The notes under the pieces: generated by a model
What the model saw: only the letters and a program-made list of their open reading frames with translations
Told to the model about the DNA's origin: nothing
The model's database searches: none
Position numbers and translations under genes: made by a program
Source: Myoxocephalus aenaeus
Lineage: Eukaryota > Chordata > Actinopteri > Perciformes > Cottidae
Reading direction: 5' to 3'
DNA length: 64,000 bases
NCBI GenBank assembly: GCA_038501785.1
Contig: JBAMJR010000011.1
Span: forward strand, 3,323,501-3,387,500
Shown: in pieces, positions 1 through 15,000 of the stretch
Layout of the letters: each line of letters starts with the position of its first letter
Numbering within the stretch: position 1 is the first letter of the stretch

Positions 1-5
1 GTTAC

Positions 6-3000
6 CATGACTCCCTCCCTCCAGATGGCAAAGTTCCAGCTTCCTGTTGTCAGAATAATGTCTTTGAAGAAGGGCGACCGCTGCACCGTATTCACCTGCC
101 GGCTATGGATGCGAAAACAGTGGAGGGGCTTAGCACCTGAGAGGGAGGAGGGACAGAAACAGAAGGCTCACGTTATATTTGCCAGTAATTTGCTCCCAAA
201 GAAGCAACAGGGCAATGCAATCCAACGAACAATTAACCCTCAGTGTCCTCTATGTCAATGATGAGTACATTCAGAATGGCTGCCAAACCAAAGAGTTGAT
301 TTACAGTAGTCATGGCGATTTATATAACTTTTATAATTTCGGCAGAATTATTTTTAGGATTAAATCTATTATTGCCAATTGCTTCATTTGTCTCAAGAAT
401 TTGAGGATACAATTACTATTGTGTATAATATTAAACAACTGCATTCTGGTCTGTTTTGAAGAAAGCTAAGGATTTACAGTTTAAACTGACTTTAATAATG
501 GTAAAACCAGAATACTCACTGTGCAGCCGTCCGGAGTCGTCCTTCATCAGTTTCCAGTCAGTGTAAATAATCTCCCCTACCTGGCGGTAAAAACATACAC
601 ATCATGGAACATGTTAAAAGTGAACACGGGAAAAAACGGCACACCTTTTCATATTTTTTTTGTTTTGTTTTGTTTACCTCTGTTCCAATAAAGAGTTTGG
701 TATTGACATCTTCCAGAGTAGTGAGTGTTTTAGCTGAGGGCACTCTGAGCTGGCTGTAGTCTGGGATGACCTCTGAGCTATCATCATTTTCATTAGCTGC
801 TTCTATCAGTGAAGAGTGTAGAAAGTAAGTAAGTCTGGGTTTTGTTTGCAAGGAAAAACAATCCCAAACCAAAGGAAAACACAACAGCAAGGGAACGAAC
901 AATAGGCAAAACACAAGCGACTTATCAGGAAAGAAAGCCGAGGAACATTAACAACATCTATTTAAAGTAAGGACACAAGAGAGATTGAACAGTGGCATTG
1001 GTGCGGCCTGCTCAGTAATCTGACCATGAACAAGACGACAGAAGGACAAAAGAGAAGGAGGTGGGGAGGGGTATGGCTGAGGTGAATGGGTTGGTAAGAG
1101 GGGATATGAGGGGAGTGGGAGACAAAGGAGGTGGAGGTGGGAGTGAGGACCGCGGCAAGAAGGGAGACAGTAAGGGAGAAGGGTGGGAGGGTTGAAATAG
1201 GCAGGACTGGTAGTGATGGAAGAAGCCTTTTTCCGTCACAAAAGCCCAACTGTCTGTCAGAGACAGTACAGGACTATCCGTTCACACCCCCTTATCAGCG
1301 GGCGGCTCCCAATCAAGTCTCAGCTTCACTCTGTTTGATTAGATCTTGAAGGTCAGATCCGATTACCCAATCACACATCTTCTAAATCCACTTTCCCCCA
1401 GTTAAGATGTGTGTAAAGATGTGAGACAGACGATACTGCACAGCAACAGATGTAGACATTGTTTCCCTTTCCCCACACCGCACTGCTTCTCAACTGTTGC
1501 CTAATCCCCACGAGGGGTTGCTCGCAAAAATCATGTGGTGCTGTTGCAGGGCAGGGGGCAACTTTTCTACAGTGCTGTAAAGTGAATCCAGCATCAGAGA
1601 TAATAAAAGGCAAAGATCAAACTTGCTGAATATAGAGCTCAGAGGTGGACTGTAGACTCTATATATGAGTCAAACATTTGAAGTAGCTAAGTATTAATCA
1701 CACAGAGATTATTTAAAAGCTTAATAAAAGACTGCCCGAGGGGCTGCAACAGATTTATTGCCTCAGTTAGTGAACATATTATATCTATAACCGCCAGCCA
1801 CCAAAGCTGTGTTTATAGAGGCAGACCTTCAGCCAGACAAAGACAGGTCTCTTCTTGACCAGCCAGGACACACACGGTCGTCTTCTGGCCCTAAAGGAGC
1901 CGGAGCAGCATATTGCAAAGAGCTGACAGTCAGCGAAGCTAATGCTCAGCAACTATGAGGGCCTTGTTTTGGAAGTATCACTTAATAAAGTGCTATGAAA
2001 CCGGAGGAGAGAAGAGGGAGACAGACAGAGAATTAGAGTATCTTAGGGCTGAGTAAACCCTACCCTACTGATCACTGTGCTCAACCATCCAGAGTAGAAC
2101 TAACCCACACCCCCTAAACAAAATAGACTGGCAGCCATGCACACACTTTTGAGAATTATTAGACATGGAATATTTATGTTTGTAATGTTCGTTGCAAACA
2201 TTGTTCTTCACTTTTTTGAACACACAAAGATTCAGAATCCAGTCATTTTACAAAGTGTTTACCTTCACAGAACATGCTTTCCTCTCATCTGTGATGTGAT
2301 GGTTCAAAGAGTAAATTGAAAAATAGGACTACTCAAAACATAGCTTCTGCAATTTTGACAGTAAATGAAAGGTGCAATACAGCTTTTTATATATTTTCTT
2401 GCTGTTGTAAGTGTACATTTGTGTTTTTGAAATAGTGTGTCTTACATTTGAAATTCACATATTGAGTTTTGTTTTGTGTGAGTGAGTTATTACAACCCAC
2501 TTTTAAGAGGTGCTTTGCATCCAACAATAACACTTGTGTATTGTACAAATTGTAATTGAGTAAGGCTCATTTGTGTGACTGGTTGTAGAAGGGAGAGGCA
2601 GTGCAACAGTCAGGAACAAACCAACGCACCAAGCCAGCCTGAAGGGTAAGATCCCTCACCTGTGGGCCGGGCTGCATTATTAGTCGTACAGGTGTAATGT
2701 TCCATGCTGAATTTCAGAGGAGCGTATTCTCCACTGGTATCCATCTTTGGTAGGGAAACCTGACACATGGCAGAGAAGAAGACTTTTTAAGATACTGAGA
2801 GACAACACATTATTTGAAATAAATATAAGGACTACGAGCAAGAACCTGCACACTAAAATACATTAAATCAGCCCCATTTGATAACATAGAAATCGATACA
2901 TAAATACATATACACAGAGCTTTTAAAATTAAGTTAGCAATTATGTCACATTCACATTGTGGTTTAAAATGTTGTACTGTGTCAAACTCAAAGCCTTCAT

Positions 3001-6000
3001 GAAAAAAATTGCTTAATTGGTTATATTAGAAGAAATGTGACTGGCTTTCTTTAAAATGCCAAGAAGGGAATAGCTAATCTAAATTAATATTTTTTCTTCC
3101 AAAAATAAAGGATTGAAAGCTTATTTTTAAATGCAGGTGTAATCTTACATCTACATAAATCCGATAAATACATTGTGTTAGAGGCTTCATCATCACGCAT
3201 TGACATGTTAACCTTTATTTAATTTTCTATTTGCAGGTAAAATGATTTTCTGCCAGTATTGGTGGACGTAACGTTTGTCTACTGAACACAATGACTATTT
3301 GGTTTGCTGTATATTATCACAATATTTGGACATAGTAGAAAGAAAAAAACTTAAACATTAATTGTGTATTGCCCCCCTGAACCCTGCAGTACCCTGAACA
3401 GAGGCTTCCATGTGCGGTCCAGATGTTTGAAAGTGTCGGGGATGCTGTAGGGTGTCTTCTGATCCACATTCTGCTTCCTGTCTGACGCTGACAGGCTCAC
3501 TGTTGACACTCGCACATCCCAGAACATTATAACACTTTAGAGGGAGAGAGAGAGAGACAAGTGAAACATAAACATTGTTTTGAAAATGAATAAAAACATA
3601 ACTTTTTTTTTATGATTAAACATACACAAGGTGAATATTGACTGACGCAGACTGTTGTAGACCCGGGGGCTTTGTCATTCTCTGACTAAAGGTATAACGC
3701 AGCATCTTCTCTAAATGTGGTGGCTGCCAGTTACTGCAAAGCACTGCGCAGTACAGAGAGAAAGTCTAGTGGGACCTGTAATCTGACCTGCAATCATTTC
3801 ATTAATTTACCATTTTAAATCAAGACTTTTCCTGTAAGACCTACCAGTCAGGGGAGCAGGTGACAACCTGTGTAGAAATGTTGTACTTGTTCTCCACTGG
3901 TAAGCCCGTCTTGGTCACCTAATGAGAGAGAGTGAGTCGCACAATCAACAAATGTCTGTCAGGTTTAGTAAAGAGCTATTATTATTATTATATGAAGAAT
4001 ATGCGCTGGTGCACTTCGATGATTACCTTATTACACTTATCCAGATGAGTGCCAGTGTTTGCCATGATGAATTACAACTGGCTATATAGACACGGGGGTT
4101 ATGCACCAGTGGGACACCAGAATTATAATGTATTCATTGTTTCATGAAGGTCAAGATTTTAGGAACACTAAGCCACATACCACCATTATAATGTAGTGAA
4201 TCTATGTGGGACCATAGTTCAGTGTTACTGTATGTTTTATGGCTGCTACCATTATCTTTCACAGTTATCACTACAATACTTAATGCTGGCTTACAGACCA
4301 AACACCAAAGTGTCACTGCAGCAAATATCACTCCAGGTCAATACATTTGAGATGCTGGGCCACTATTAGGCTTGCAGCAGTTCTGCAGAATAAAAAAAAA
4401 GGGAATATTTGTCAGTATGAGAACAAAAAATATCTTGATACAAATCCTAATATAAATAAGCAATATTTTGTGGCAGTGGCACAGTGTCATCCTTCCGTAC
4501 TTTCCTGTTGAACCGTGCAATTTCTATCATTATCTCCTTTCTGCCCTGACTACTTCCACTGTTACCTTACCTCCTGTTAGACTTATTTACATTCAAGTGG
4601 CTTTTAACCAGATACAATATCTGTTAATATTGAAGAACTAGATATATAAATCATTACAGTAATAAGATACTTGACATTTTAAGTGTTTAATGTTTTATTA
4701 TCAATTTGAGACCTAGATGTGAAGGATTAAAATGTGCTCTAGTCACCTTAAGTATGCCACAATGTTTACTTTAGATATGATAAAAGAGGCTTGAGATAAA
4801 GAAAAAACATTAAAGAATGTTTTTCTGTGTAGTCACTAGTCACACAAAACACCTTTTACAAATCAAGATAGGCCAAATGAAATAGGGATTAGAAGAAAGT
4901 TCCAGCAACTACCGAATGCACTCCTGGTGGAAAATGTCAATTAACTCTTTACGTGAACAGTGTTCGGACTATTTAATGTCAGATTTGCAGTTGTTACTCC
5001 TCCTTCCAACCCCTCTGGCCTTCAGCTCTGTGTACCTCAAATGTTGGTGGCAGCCACTGGACATCAGTAATTGGTGCTTTGTGGCTGCTCTCTAAGGCAG
5101 ACACTGCACAGAAGCGCACAACAGGAGTCTTAATCTCTTTGTTGTCTTCCAGGTCCTGGTGGAAGGTCAAACACAAAAGGCACAGCATGTACAGTGAGTC
5201 CAGTGAGCTTTGACATCTCCATCTAAATATGAAGACTTAATAGAGCGGTTAACAGCCATCTTAAAATGGTCCAGTATGATATTCAAACTAAGTACACTTT
5301 AATAATGTATTTTTTGCAACATATAAGTTCAAATATTGTGCCTTCAATCTTGAAACATGCACAGAATGTGTAAAAGGATTTATTTCAATAACACTGCGGT
5401 GCACCTGCAGATTTAAAGGGTGTGAACAGAACAGAAATCTATACAGGAGGATTATAATTCTTTTTTATCTGACAAGCTAGCAACAGGTGCTGGTGAAGTG
5501 CAGCTTTCACAGCACTCAACATCGAAATAAAGCCTTTTAGTCGATACAACTGCCAATGTTTGCATTGCAAACACAAGGGAGGGGAGTGATCTGATTTGCT
5601 TGTGTGTTATCTTCTATGGGGCAAACTATGGTGGATAGGAGGCTTGGGTAACAACTGGAGTATGTGATCTGATGCTGTTGACTCTGGGGAATGAAGAGCA
5701 AACAAGGACAAAGAAAATAGACAAAGGTACGGAGGGTGGTAGAGGGGAAGCAAAGGAGAAGGAAGTAGTGAGAACAGGGATGAAGCAGCTGTTCCACTAT
5801 AGAGGCAATAAAAGCACACACAGCAAATGGGGGCTGGATAATGAGGGCATATATGTCTATTTAAATACAGTAGCCGAGTAGAAGATGTTCTACGGGGACA
5901 GAACTGCTTTAATATTTGTTCTGTGGATCTCTCAACAGGTTATGAAGGAGTTTATGCAATTGCAATATTGTGGGATAAATTTCAGCCCTGTTTTTTTGTC

Positions 6001-9000
6001 ACGTATTATTACCTCCCTCTCTGTATTATTCTGCATAATGTCATCTAAACAGGGCAGCTATGCCATGGACATATTAGTTTACTATGATGTTAAGCCACAA
6101 GAGAAGCCCTCTTTGAAGTTTGAGACTTCAGTCAAGAGTGTTTTCTTTATTCAGTTAGGTCACTTCAATCCGACTGTGGTGTTTGTCGAGGTCTTCTAGG
6201 CTGTTTTTTTCTTTTCTCTTTGGCAGTGGAGTCATTTAATTATATAACTTTCTTTGCGATTCACTCCTGACATTAGTAGGGTTGTAGAACTAGTTTTGAC
6301 AGCTGTGGCTGGCTTGAAAAGGACCATTAGGCCACTTCATTCCCATCTAATGAAAGAGTGAGGATGAGGGGAGAACACAGGAGTCAACGTATCATCATCT
6401 CACTCTGTCATACAGCACAGCCTGTCTTTACAGCAAATATGATGCATGCTTTTATACACTGAGAACCCATACTTGAATAAACCAAACTAACATGATCACT
6501 AGCCAAAGAATTACGGTAACTGATGCAACGTGCAATACAGCAACACAGATACAGAACACCATGTGCTAGTGTATCAACACTGTGCACATTAGAGAAAGGA
6601 TCAGGGTACTTACGAATGGGTCAGTGCTGACAGGAACCTTTTTACCAGGCTGTGTTCCCTGTAAGTGTGTCACGTGAGCAGAAATGTCCCACAGCACGAC
6701 CTGAGAAAACAGCAACAACAGCAGAAACATGCCATTGGAATTGATTAAGAAGAAGAATTTTCCCTGATAATGAAATGAGGGGCACGGGAAAGTGGTAAGG
6801 TACAAAAACTAGTACGAGGCAGAAAAGGCAGCAGATGCAGCAAACCAGAGATGCAGAGTAGAGTCAAAGTCAGCACCTGGCCATTCATGCATCCGCCAAC
6901 GATAATATTTGGATCAGAGGGGCAAAAGTCAAAGGCAAAAATGTCATCTGGGCACTCCAGCAGCAACTGCAAACAACACAGAAACCCACATACACAGGGC
7001 AGAAATATTATATTTCAAAGTAGACATTTCCATGTATTGGGTGCCTGCCATCCTGAGTATTTATTTATTCTAGTCTCGCCAATGTGAAGTTCAGCTTTTA
7101 ATCCACAAAACCAAAGTGCATACAGCAGATTCCATTTCATCAGGAAAAAAAAGGGGGAAAAAGACCCAGGAGGGGCAGGATGGCTTTACAGAGAAGTCAT
7201 TTTTCTGCATCATGTTTAAAATCTCCTGGAGTTTAAAATTACCTGCAAGACTGAACTACAACACTTTACTCGCCACACTAAAAAAAATATTATTTCGTAT
7301 ATAGTCTCTGGTTCCCTCTTCCACTTTGACCCTTTGCTCACTGCTCCAGACCGTGAAACCAAAGCATGACGCATGCACCAGTGAAGGCATACGTCATGCA
7401 GAACTCATATTACTTTTGAGTGATTTAGCAGCTCAGTTTCATTGATTTAGTGCCTCTGTCAAATCAATAGAGCCTCTCAAATTTTGCTAAAGCAAATAAA
7501 AAACCCAAATGGCAGGAGTAAGCAAATCCTTTCAGCCATGTTTTGATCAAAGTGTGTCTCAAACAGATAGGAGGTGCAAATGAGCTTGTATGCTGTCAAT
7601 GAGAGACATAGAAATATGGACTTTTCAATCTCTTTTCCCGCTTGTACACTCTCCCCATTCACTCAGACAACAATTCTAGTTTCCATACCTGTGGAACAGA
7701 GGGGTCGAAGAAGCTATAGAAGAGAATGAGAGAAGCTTTGATGAAAAGCGCTGTGGATTCGTTCAAATGCTCCTCTTTTTTTTCCGGGTTAGGGTCCGTC
7801 AAAGCCACAGCTATCACACCTATCACATCAAAGAAACACAACATCCAATGTATCAACTAAACAGCAACGGGCAAATTCACTTTAGATAGGGTTCAACTTT
7901 ACTGATTGAGAAACTGATGGTCTTACTCTGATCCCCCTATGAATATGAATATGTTCACAGTGATCATAGTTTTGACACTACTATTATTATTGCTGGAAAC
8001 CTACTCTATGGGTGAGGACAGCTGGGCAACATTACAAAGCAGCAGTGAAGAACATTAATGCTCTTACAATGGATGAAATACAAATACTTGTCAGTGACAA
8101 AATGCAGGGAGAATGAATGTCATTTATTGTTGGTATATTTGTTGCCAACATTGTCCATCAACACTATCTTTGTCATCATTTTTCAACCAGATAGACATTT
8201 TAAACCAAGAGTTGCGAAAATATTGAAGGAGTTAATGCTATAAAGTATTTTGGTGAATATTTGTGTGAGAAAATCTTTTCACTGACTGAGATTGATTCAC
8301 TTTACCGTAGAAGGTAGGGTGCCAATTAACGCTGCTGATTTTCTTGTCCTTGGTGTAGTTCTGGTCAGTGAAGGCCTGATAAAGCATCAAACCTTCGGAA
8401 ACCTTCCTAGACCAGTCACTGTCTTCAGCTGCTGTCCCCAGAGCCTCCCAGTCATCGAAGAACACATTCATGATTCTCTCCTGTTGAAGGGCTTGCAAAA
8501 CTCTGCAAAAAACAAAGAAAATAGAATTATGTAAAATCTGGCAAAACTTGTGCCTTATGTTTTGTTTTCCTCCGTTAAATCTCTTCATAGCTGCAGTGTA
8601 CATTTGTCTAATACTCCAAATGTTGTGTTATTGCTTACCTGGACACAAAGGAGGGCTGAGGTTAAAGTTTAAGATTACAACTTAAAATGTAAACTTCGCT
8701 TGAAACCCAAAGTCTGGGCTACATAACAAGTTTTTTAATATACAGGACTGTCTCAGAAAATTAGAATATTGTGATAAAGTTCTTTATTTTCTGTAATGCA
8801 ATAAAAAAAACAAAAATGTCATGCATTCTGGATTCATTACAAATCAACTGAAATATTGCAAGCCTTTTATTCTATTAATATTGCTGATTATGGCTTACAG
8901 CTTAAGAAAACTCAAATATCCTATCTCTAAATATTAGAATATTTCCTCAGACCAAGTAAAAAAAAAGATTGATAACAGCAAAACAAAATCAAACATTGGT

Positions 9001-12000
9001 TGGGAATCCGTTTGCACGGATTACAGCATCAATGCGGCGTGGCATGGAGGCAATCAGCCTGTGGCATTGCTGAGGTGTTATGGATGCCCAGGATGCTTCA
9101 ATAGCGGCCTTTAGCTCATTTGCATTGTTGGGTCTGGTGTCTTTCAGCTTCCTCTTCACAATACCCCACAAATTCTCAATGGGGTTCAGGTCAGGGGAAT
9201 TGGCAGGCCAATCGAGGACAGTAATGCCATGGGCAGTACACCAGTTAATGGTGGTTCTGGCACTGTGGGCAGGTGCCAGATCATGCTGGAAAATGAAATC
9301 CTCATCTCCATAGAGCTTTTCAGCAGACGGAAGCATGTAGTGCTCTAAAATCTCTTGGTACACAGCTGCATTTACTGCCGTATTCCCATGGTCAAGCCAC
9401 TTCTGAACTCAAGACAACGGAAGAAGCGTCTGACTTGGGCTATGGAAAAGAAGCACCGGACAGTTGCAGAGTGGTCCAAAGTCCTCTTTTCAGACGAAAG
9501 CAAGTGTTGTATTTCATTTGGAAGTCAAGGCGCCAGAGTCTGGAGAAAGGCTGGAGAGGAGCAAAATCCAAGTTGCTTGAAATCCAGTGTGAAGTTCCCA
9601 CAGTCAGTGATGGTTTGGGGAGCCATGTCAGCTGCTGGTGTTGGTCCACTGTGTTTCATCAAGTCCAGAGTAAATGCAGCTGTGTACCAAGAGATTTTAG
9701 AGCACTACATGCTTCCGTCTGCTGAAAAGCTCGATGGAGATGAGGATTTCATTTTCCAGCATGATCTGGCACCTGCCCACAGTGCCAGAACCACCAGTAA
9801 CTGGTGTACTGCCCATGGCATTACTGTCCTCGATTGGCCTGCCAATTCCCCTGACCTGAACCCCATAGAGAATTTGTGGGGTATTGTGAAGAGGAAGCTG
9901 AAAGACACCAGACCCAACAATGCAAATGAGCTAAAGGCCGCTATTGAAGCATCCTGGGCATCCATAACACCTCAGCAATGCCACAGGCTGATTGCCTCCA
10001 TGCCACGCCGCATTGATGCTGTACTCCGTGCAAAAGGATTCCCAACCAAGTACTGAGTGCATTAATGGACATTTTCTAATGTTTGATTTTGTTTTGCTGT
10101 TATCAATCTTTTTTTTTTACTTGGTCTGAGGAAATATTCTAATATTTAGAGATAGGATATTTGAGTTTTCTTAAGCTGTAAGCCATAATCAGCAATATTA
10201 ATAGAATAAAAGGCTTGCAATATTTCAGTTGATTTGTAATGAATCCAGAATGCATGACTTTTTTTTATTTTTTATTGCATTACAGAAAATAAAGAACTTT
10301 ATCACAATATTCAAATTTTCTGAGACAGTTTTCTGAGACAGTTATTCTAATGCTCCCACAGTGGTAATAATGGATAGGTTTGAGAACGCTGAGGCTGATA
10401 CAGTAATTTATGAGTTTGGATTGACGATCAGTCTTCCTGTACAATACATACTCCCTGAGGCAGCAGACAGAAGACACCATGAATTTCAGGAATATGTCAT
10501 CTTACCTCGGGGTCACTGAGTTGCAAATATTCTTCAAATCCTCAGACTGGAGAATTTTCTCTTTTTCTTCATAACTTAACTCTGTTGGCGTGTACTGGGT
10601 AAAGACATTCCTCGGCAACTTCCTGTAAAATGGACACATGACTGTACAATACGTTTGTGGAGGTGGAGTTACTATTAACATAATAAAGAGAGAAAAATGG
10701 TACATGGCGAATGCACATTTCATGAATATGTCGGATTTATGAGTATAAGCATTAATTGCAGAAAAAAATTGTCTCACAAAGTATTAAATATTGCATTCGG
10801 TGTTAATATCTTATTTCCTCAGAGCATTGAGGTGTTAGCAGGACCTGTAAGTCCATCCCCGCCCCCCTGTGGGAAAAATATGTGTTATGTTTTGATTGAT
10901 TTGCTGGCATACCATTGTGTCTGAGCACTGCTGCTTTGCAGTCTGGAAACAGCCTGAATCCCACAGTCCCTCTGCATCTGTTTGATGCTGAATCTGCTGT
11001 CTTGGTAGGAAGCACACTCTAGGTTGCCATCCTTTGCATCTGCAGTGTTGCGGTCAGAAAAACAGACTGGCGCTCCAAACTTCCTCCTCACTTTGGAGAA
11101 CTTGTAACACAGCTGATGAGGAAACAGAGACAGAATAGAGAGGTTTGATGGAAGGACAAGGGTGAATGGGAAAAATGTCATATATAAAGATGCCATATGT
11201 GATGTGTTTGTTATATACTGCGGTACCTTTTCTCTAGTCTCTTTGACAGATTCTTCATCTATTTCCTGCTCACTGCCGAGAGATATCCATGGCTTTGGTT
11301 CTGGGGTTTTAGAAATGACTTCTTCCTCAAAGACTTCTGCTGTCTCAGGCTCTGGTGGCGGCAGAACCTGGAGAGCATTACAAGATCATACAGTATAAAG
11401 AAGAGGAAACACACAAACATTTGTATTGTCAAACATGAAATCTGCCCACACAGTCACATAAATTGGCGTGAGGGATAAAATAGGTTACATACTTCCAATA
11501 TGAAAGGAAAGTAAATAAGAGTGAACATTCCTGCCTACAGGATTTAACCAGAATAAAATTGAAATAAAATATTGGTGCCATACTGCATGCTCAATGACAC
11601 ATGGCACATATTTATTCTCATAATTAGTCATATTATGTAGTTAGTGTAGCAACCCTACTCCACCACATGGCAAACACCAAGTATAGACAGAATATGAGTA
11701 ACAACAACAGAACAAAGTGAACCGTGTTACCAAAACCAAAACTATGTCGACCTACGTTGGAGATTCTTTCCTTAGCTTCTGGAGTCAGAACCAGGTAGAA
11801 GCTCTGGCCATAGATGAAGTCCGTGTCAAAGACCAGCAAGAGCTCAGCGTCTGGGTAGTCCTGTCAGATAAAAGAACGTAGAATTCACAACATTCAGCTA
11901 TTCCATGACAACGTGTCTGTAGAAATAATGAATGCAATGTATTTTAATTGATTCTGCCAACTTTGTACAGCAGTCTTTGGTCGAGATATTAGATGACAGA

Positions 12001-15000
12001 GTGAGATGTGGATGTCAGACTTCAGGACTGATGTTGTGGACTTTATAAACTAAGAAAAAAGAGAATCTCGTACATCAGTAAGACCTTGGCTCAGTCCCAA
12101 ATAAGAAAGCTGACAGGTCTCATTAAGCTTAAAGTTTGAGCTTATTTCTTTTGGAGTGGTGTGTAGAACGCTAAAAGCAAGAGGTGGTTTATAATTAATT
12201 TTGCTCAGATAGAGAGGAAATGAGGTTAAACTGGTTACTCCATCTGTTCCCACAGCCCTTAAATTGGGGTCTGTTGTATCATCACAGTGTTTCGGGGGTA
12301 TTGTCTGAGTGATCTCTCCGACAATGGATCAGCCTCACCAGCACAAACTGCTTCACAGGGCTGAAATCGGACACCGCGGCTCTTGTCTTAAAGTCCTGTA
12401 TTATGTCGTCTTTTTTCAGCAGCTTGTGAGGGCTCTCCCTTGTGACGTCCTCATCAGCGCGGCACCCAAAGAGCTCCTGGGTGGCTGATGTCAGGACCAT
12501 GGGGAAGATACCATCAGGATGACCTTGGTGAGAGAGTACACAATCAATATAAACCAGAACGACGGCAGAGAGAGGAAGTTATACGAGTGAAGACAGAACA
12601 TTAGGAACATCGGATTCAAAATGACAAACTGATTTTGGATTGGGCAAATTACTCAATAACAGCATCACTTGTTGGTCACTTGGCATGTTTTGAGACTTAT
12701 TACTTTCATAAATACATTTACACATTTTAAAGTAATTTGGGCAAAGCAATGTTGATCAAAAAAGATTAAGCCCCATATGAAAAGAATGTAAAGAAATAAG
12801 TAAGGAAACAGAGTTCATATTATCTTCCTTCTCTCCTGACAGCTATATAGTGTAATAGTGTAATAGTATACAGTATAAAGTATAAAACCTCATAAAAGTC
12901 AATCTTTAGGTTCAATCTGATCACGAGTCAAGGTGTTTTTTGCCAGAAACCAGAACATTAAACGCTGCATGGTGTTGACAAGGATAATAATGAGCCATGT
13001 GTTTAATTGTTATGGTTATGTGTTCTGTCTATTCTGCAGACTGTACAAAACAAGTTGCTGTCATCATCTGCACATCAAAGAGATATCTTCCTAAAATGAG
13101 ATTAACAATCATCACATGAAAATAATCATTAAAGATGAAAGTGGCAAAATAGACTGATCATTTCTGATCATGTCCTGCATATAAAATGTTTTCCTCCAAC
13201 AGTTTAGGAATGTTGAACGTTGAATGGAGGAAAAAGGTTTAAAAACAACATACAGTGCGGTACAGGAACAAGAAGAGTAATGTAATGTAGAGTAATACTA
13301 CAAGTGGCAGAGATGAAGTTGTAGAGAACAGAGATGATGCTTGATGAGTAGGAATGTAATATGAGCCCAAACGTCTCTTATCAAGTGAGATTCAGACACT
13401 GGACAGGCTGTAAAGTCATCACTGCCTACGGACTGTGACACAGATTCTTGCCCCATCTTTTCCAATCAAACGCACAACAACGCCTCCGATACTTCACCTG
13501 CCCCACCCTGCAGGGAGGACCACCCTACAAATGGATGAAATGTAATCCTTGTGAACAATACACATGGTGTGTATGTGAGAGGCAGATCAATACTGCGGCA
13601 ACTGGAGACATTTAACCAGGATTGTTTCAATATAAAACCGTAGTGCTGCACCGACACAACTACACTTTTTATTCGTAAACAAACGACGCAGACTTCTCCA
13701 CGTCTAAGGCCGTGCTCAGTCCGGGGCATCCTACAGTAAACAGGCTCTGCATAATGATAGTTTCAAAGTCTCTCCACAAGGTTTCTGATGGGATGCGGGG
13801 AATGCTAAAGTACAGCTTGAGAAACCACTTCCCAGCTGGGTGTGTCAACCTTTCCCACTCACAACATATAGGCCTCACGCCAAGTCAATGTAGTGGAAAC
13901 TAACACCCTTCAGTTCACACAGTTAAGTGTCAAATATGGCACTCGTAATCATGGGAAATATTTGCTTAAGAGACAAAGAGAGTGTTATATTCAATGTTCC
14001 ATAACCCTAAAGAATGCAATTAAACCGCATTTGTTGGCAGTGCTGAAGAGATATTGAAATGTGTCCGGCTTCTTTTCACTTGCATAATCCACTCATACTG
14101 TAAAATATGTGTAATGTACCACAGTGCACTGTGAATATAGCAGTTTGTTTTTATCTCAGGTGATACTATTTTACTAATTTACGTCTGAACAATAGGGATT
14201 TAAGATTACCTATCACTTATATCATAAAATGTCCTTGGGAAATCGGTTCAGAGGTGAAGACATTTAAGAGTAAGGGTCAGGTTGTGATTAGAGTCAAACT
14301 ATTTAGCATGTGTTCAATAAGGAGATCTAACAGACTTGAATTTATATTGCATCAATTATAACTCCCACAAGAGCCAGTGATCTAATCTGTAGTAAAAAGA
14401 TACATTCGGTGAGGCATTTAACCGAAAGCATGTCTTCAGGGCCGGTATGCTGACAGTGAACTCGACCATGACAATGGGACCCACAGCCGAGGAGAGAGCA
14501 TGTCCAAAGGCGATGCAACAGTACACTTAAGATCCCTTCAGAGGAATGCAGCTCCTCAAAGACAAGTGTGATTTTTTTTTACATCTGTTACATCTCTACT
14601 TCAAAGTCAGATTTAGGTGACCTACATTCCCCAAGAAGAATCAGAATAAAGGGTATATAGCGTTCATTAAAAGAACCCCACCCTATCAGATATATTTAGG
14701 TAATCAAATACAAATTGATCAATTTGAAATGTATAAACTAAACGAAAGGCTTTAGTGATCTGTATTCTAAAGCCATGTGAGATTTACGGGATTTAGTTAA
14801 TATAATCTCAGATCATTCAAATTCCCTTCAGGATCTGCAAACTCATACAAACCAGTTGTTTAATTTTAGATGGTTGCATCTATTCAGTTCACTCTACTCG
14901 TTTTAATGAAATTGTTAATCTTTTTTTTCAAGTTGATAATGTGAATGCATTACGTTTTAAGTAAATACTTAAGTAATGAAAGGTATTTTTTAATCGTCTC

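Larger units (their letters stand above)
8741..10342. mobile_element. Palindromic Tc1/mariner element in a dnai3 intron
   Basis: About 1.6 kb, the size of a whole teleost Tc1, but built as an inverted duplication. The left arm (8741-9376) is the reverse complement of the right arm (9669-10342). The arms start or end in the same tip (actgtctcagaaaatt...) and flank a unique core (9377-9668). Both arms carry the 3' half of the transposase gene; the 5' half (DNA-binding domains) is absent. The left tip follows a TA. The right arm keeps about 30 bp spanning its stop codon that the left arm lacks, and its tip is duplicated (tctgagacag twice). Confidence 0.93.

Noticed and set aside
9355..9380. Start codon of the Tc1 open frame at 9355 as a true transposase start
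   Set aside because: The first residues come from the inverted left arm; Tc1 similarity begins near the junction at about 9379.
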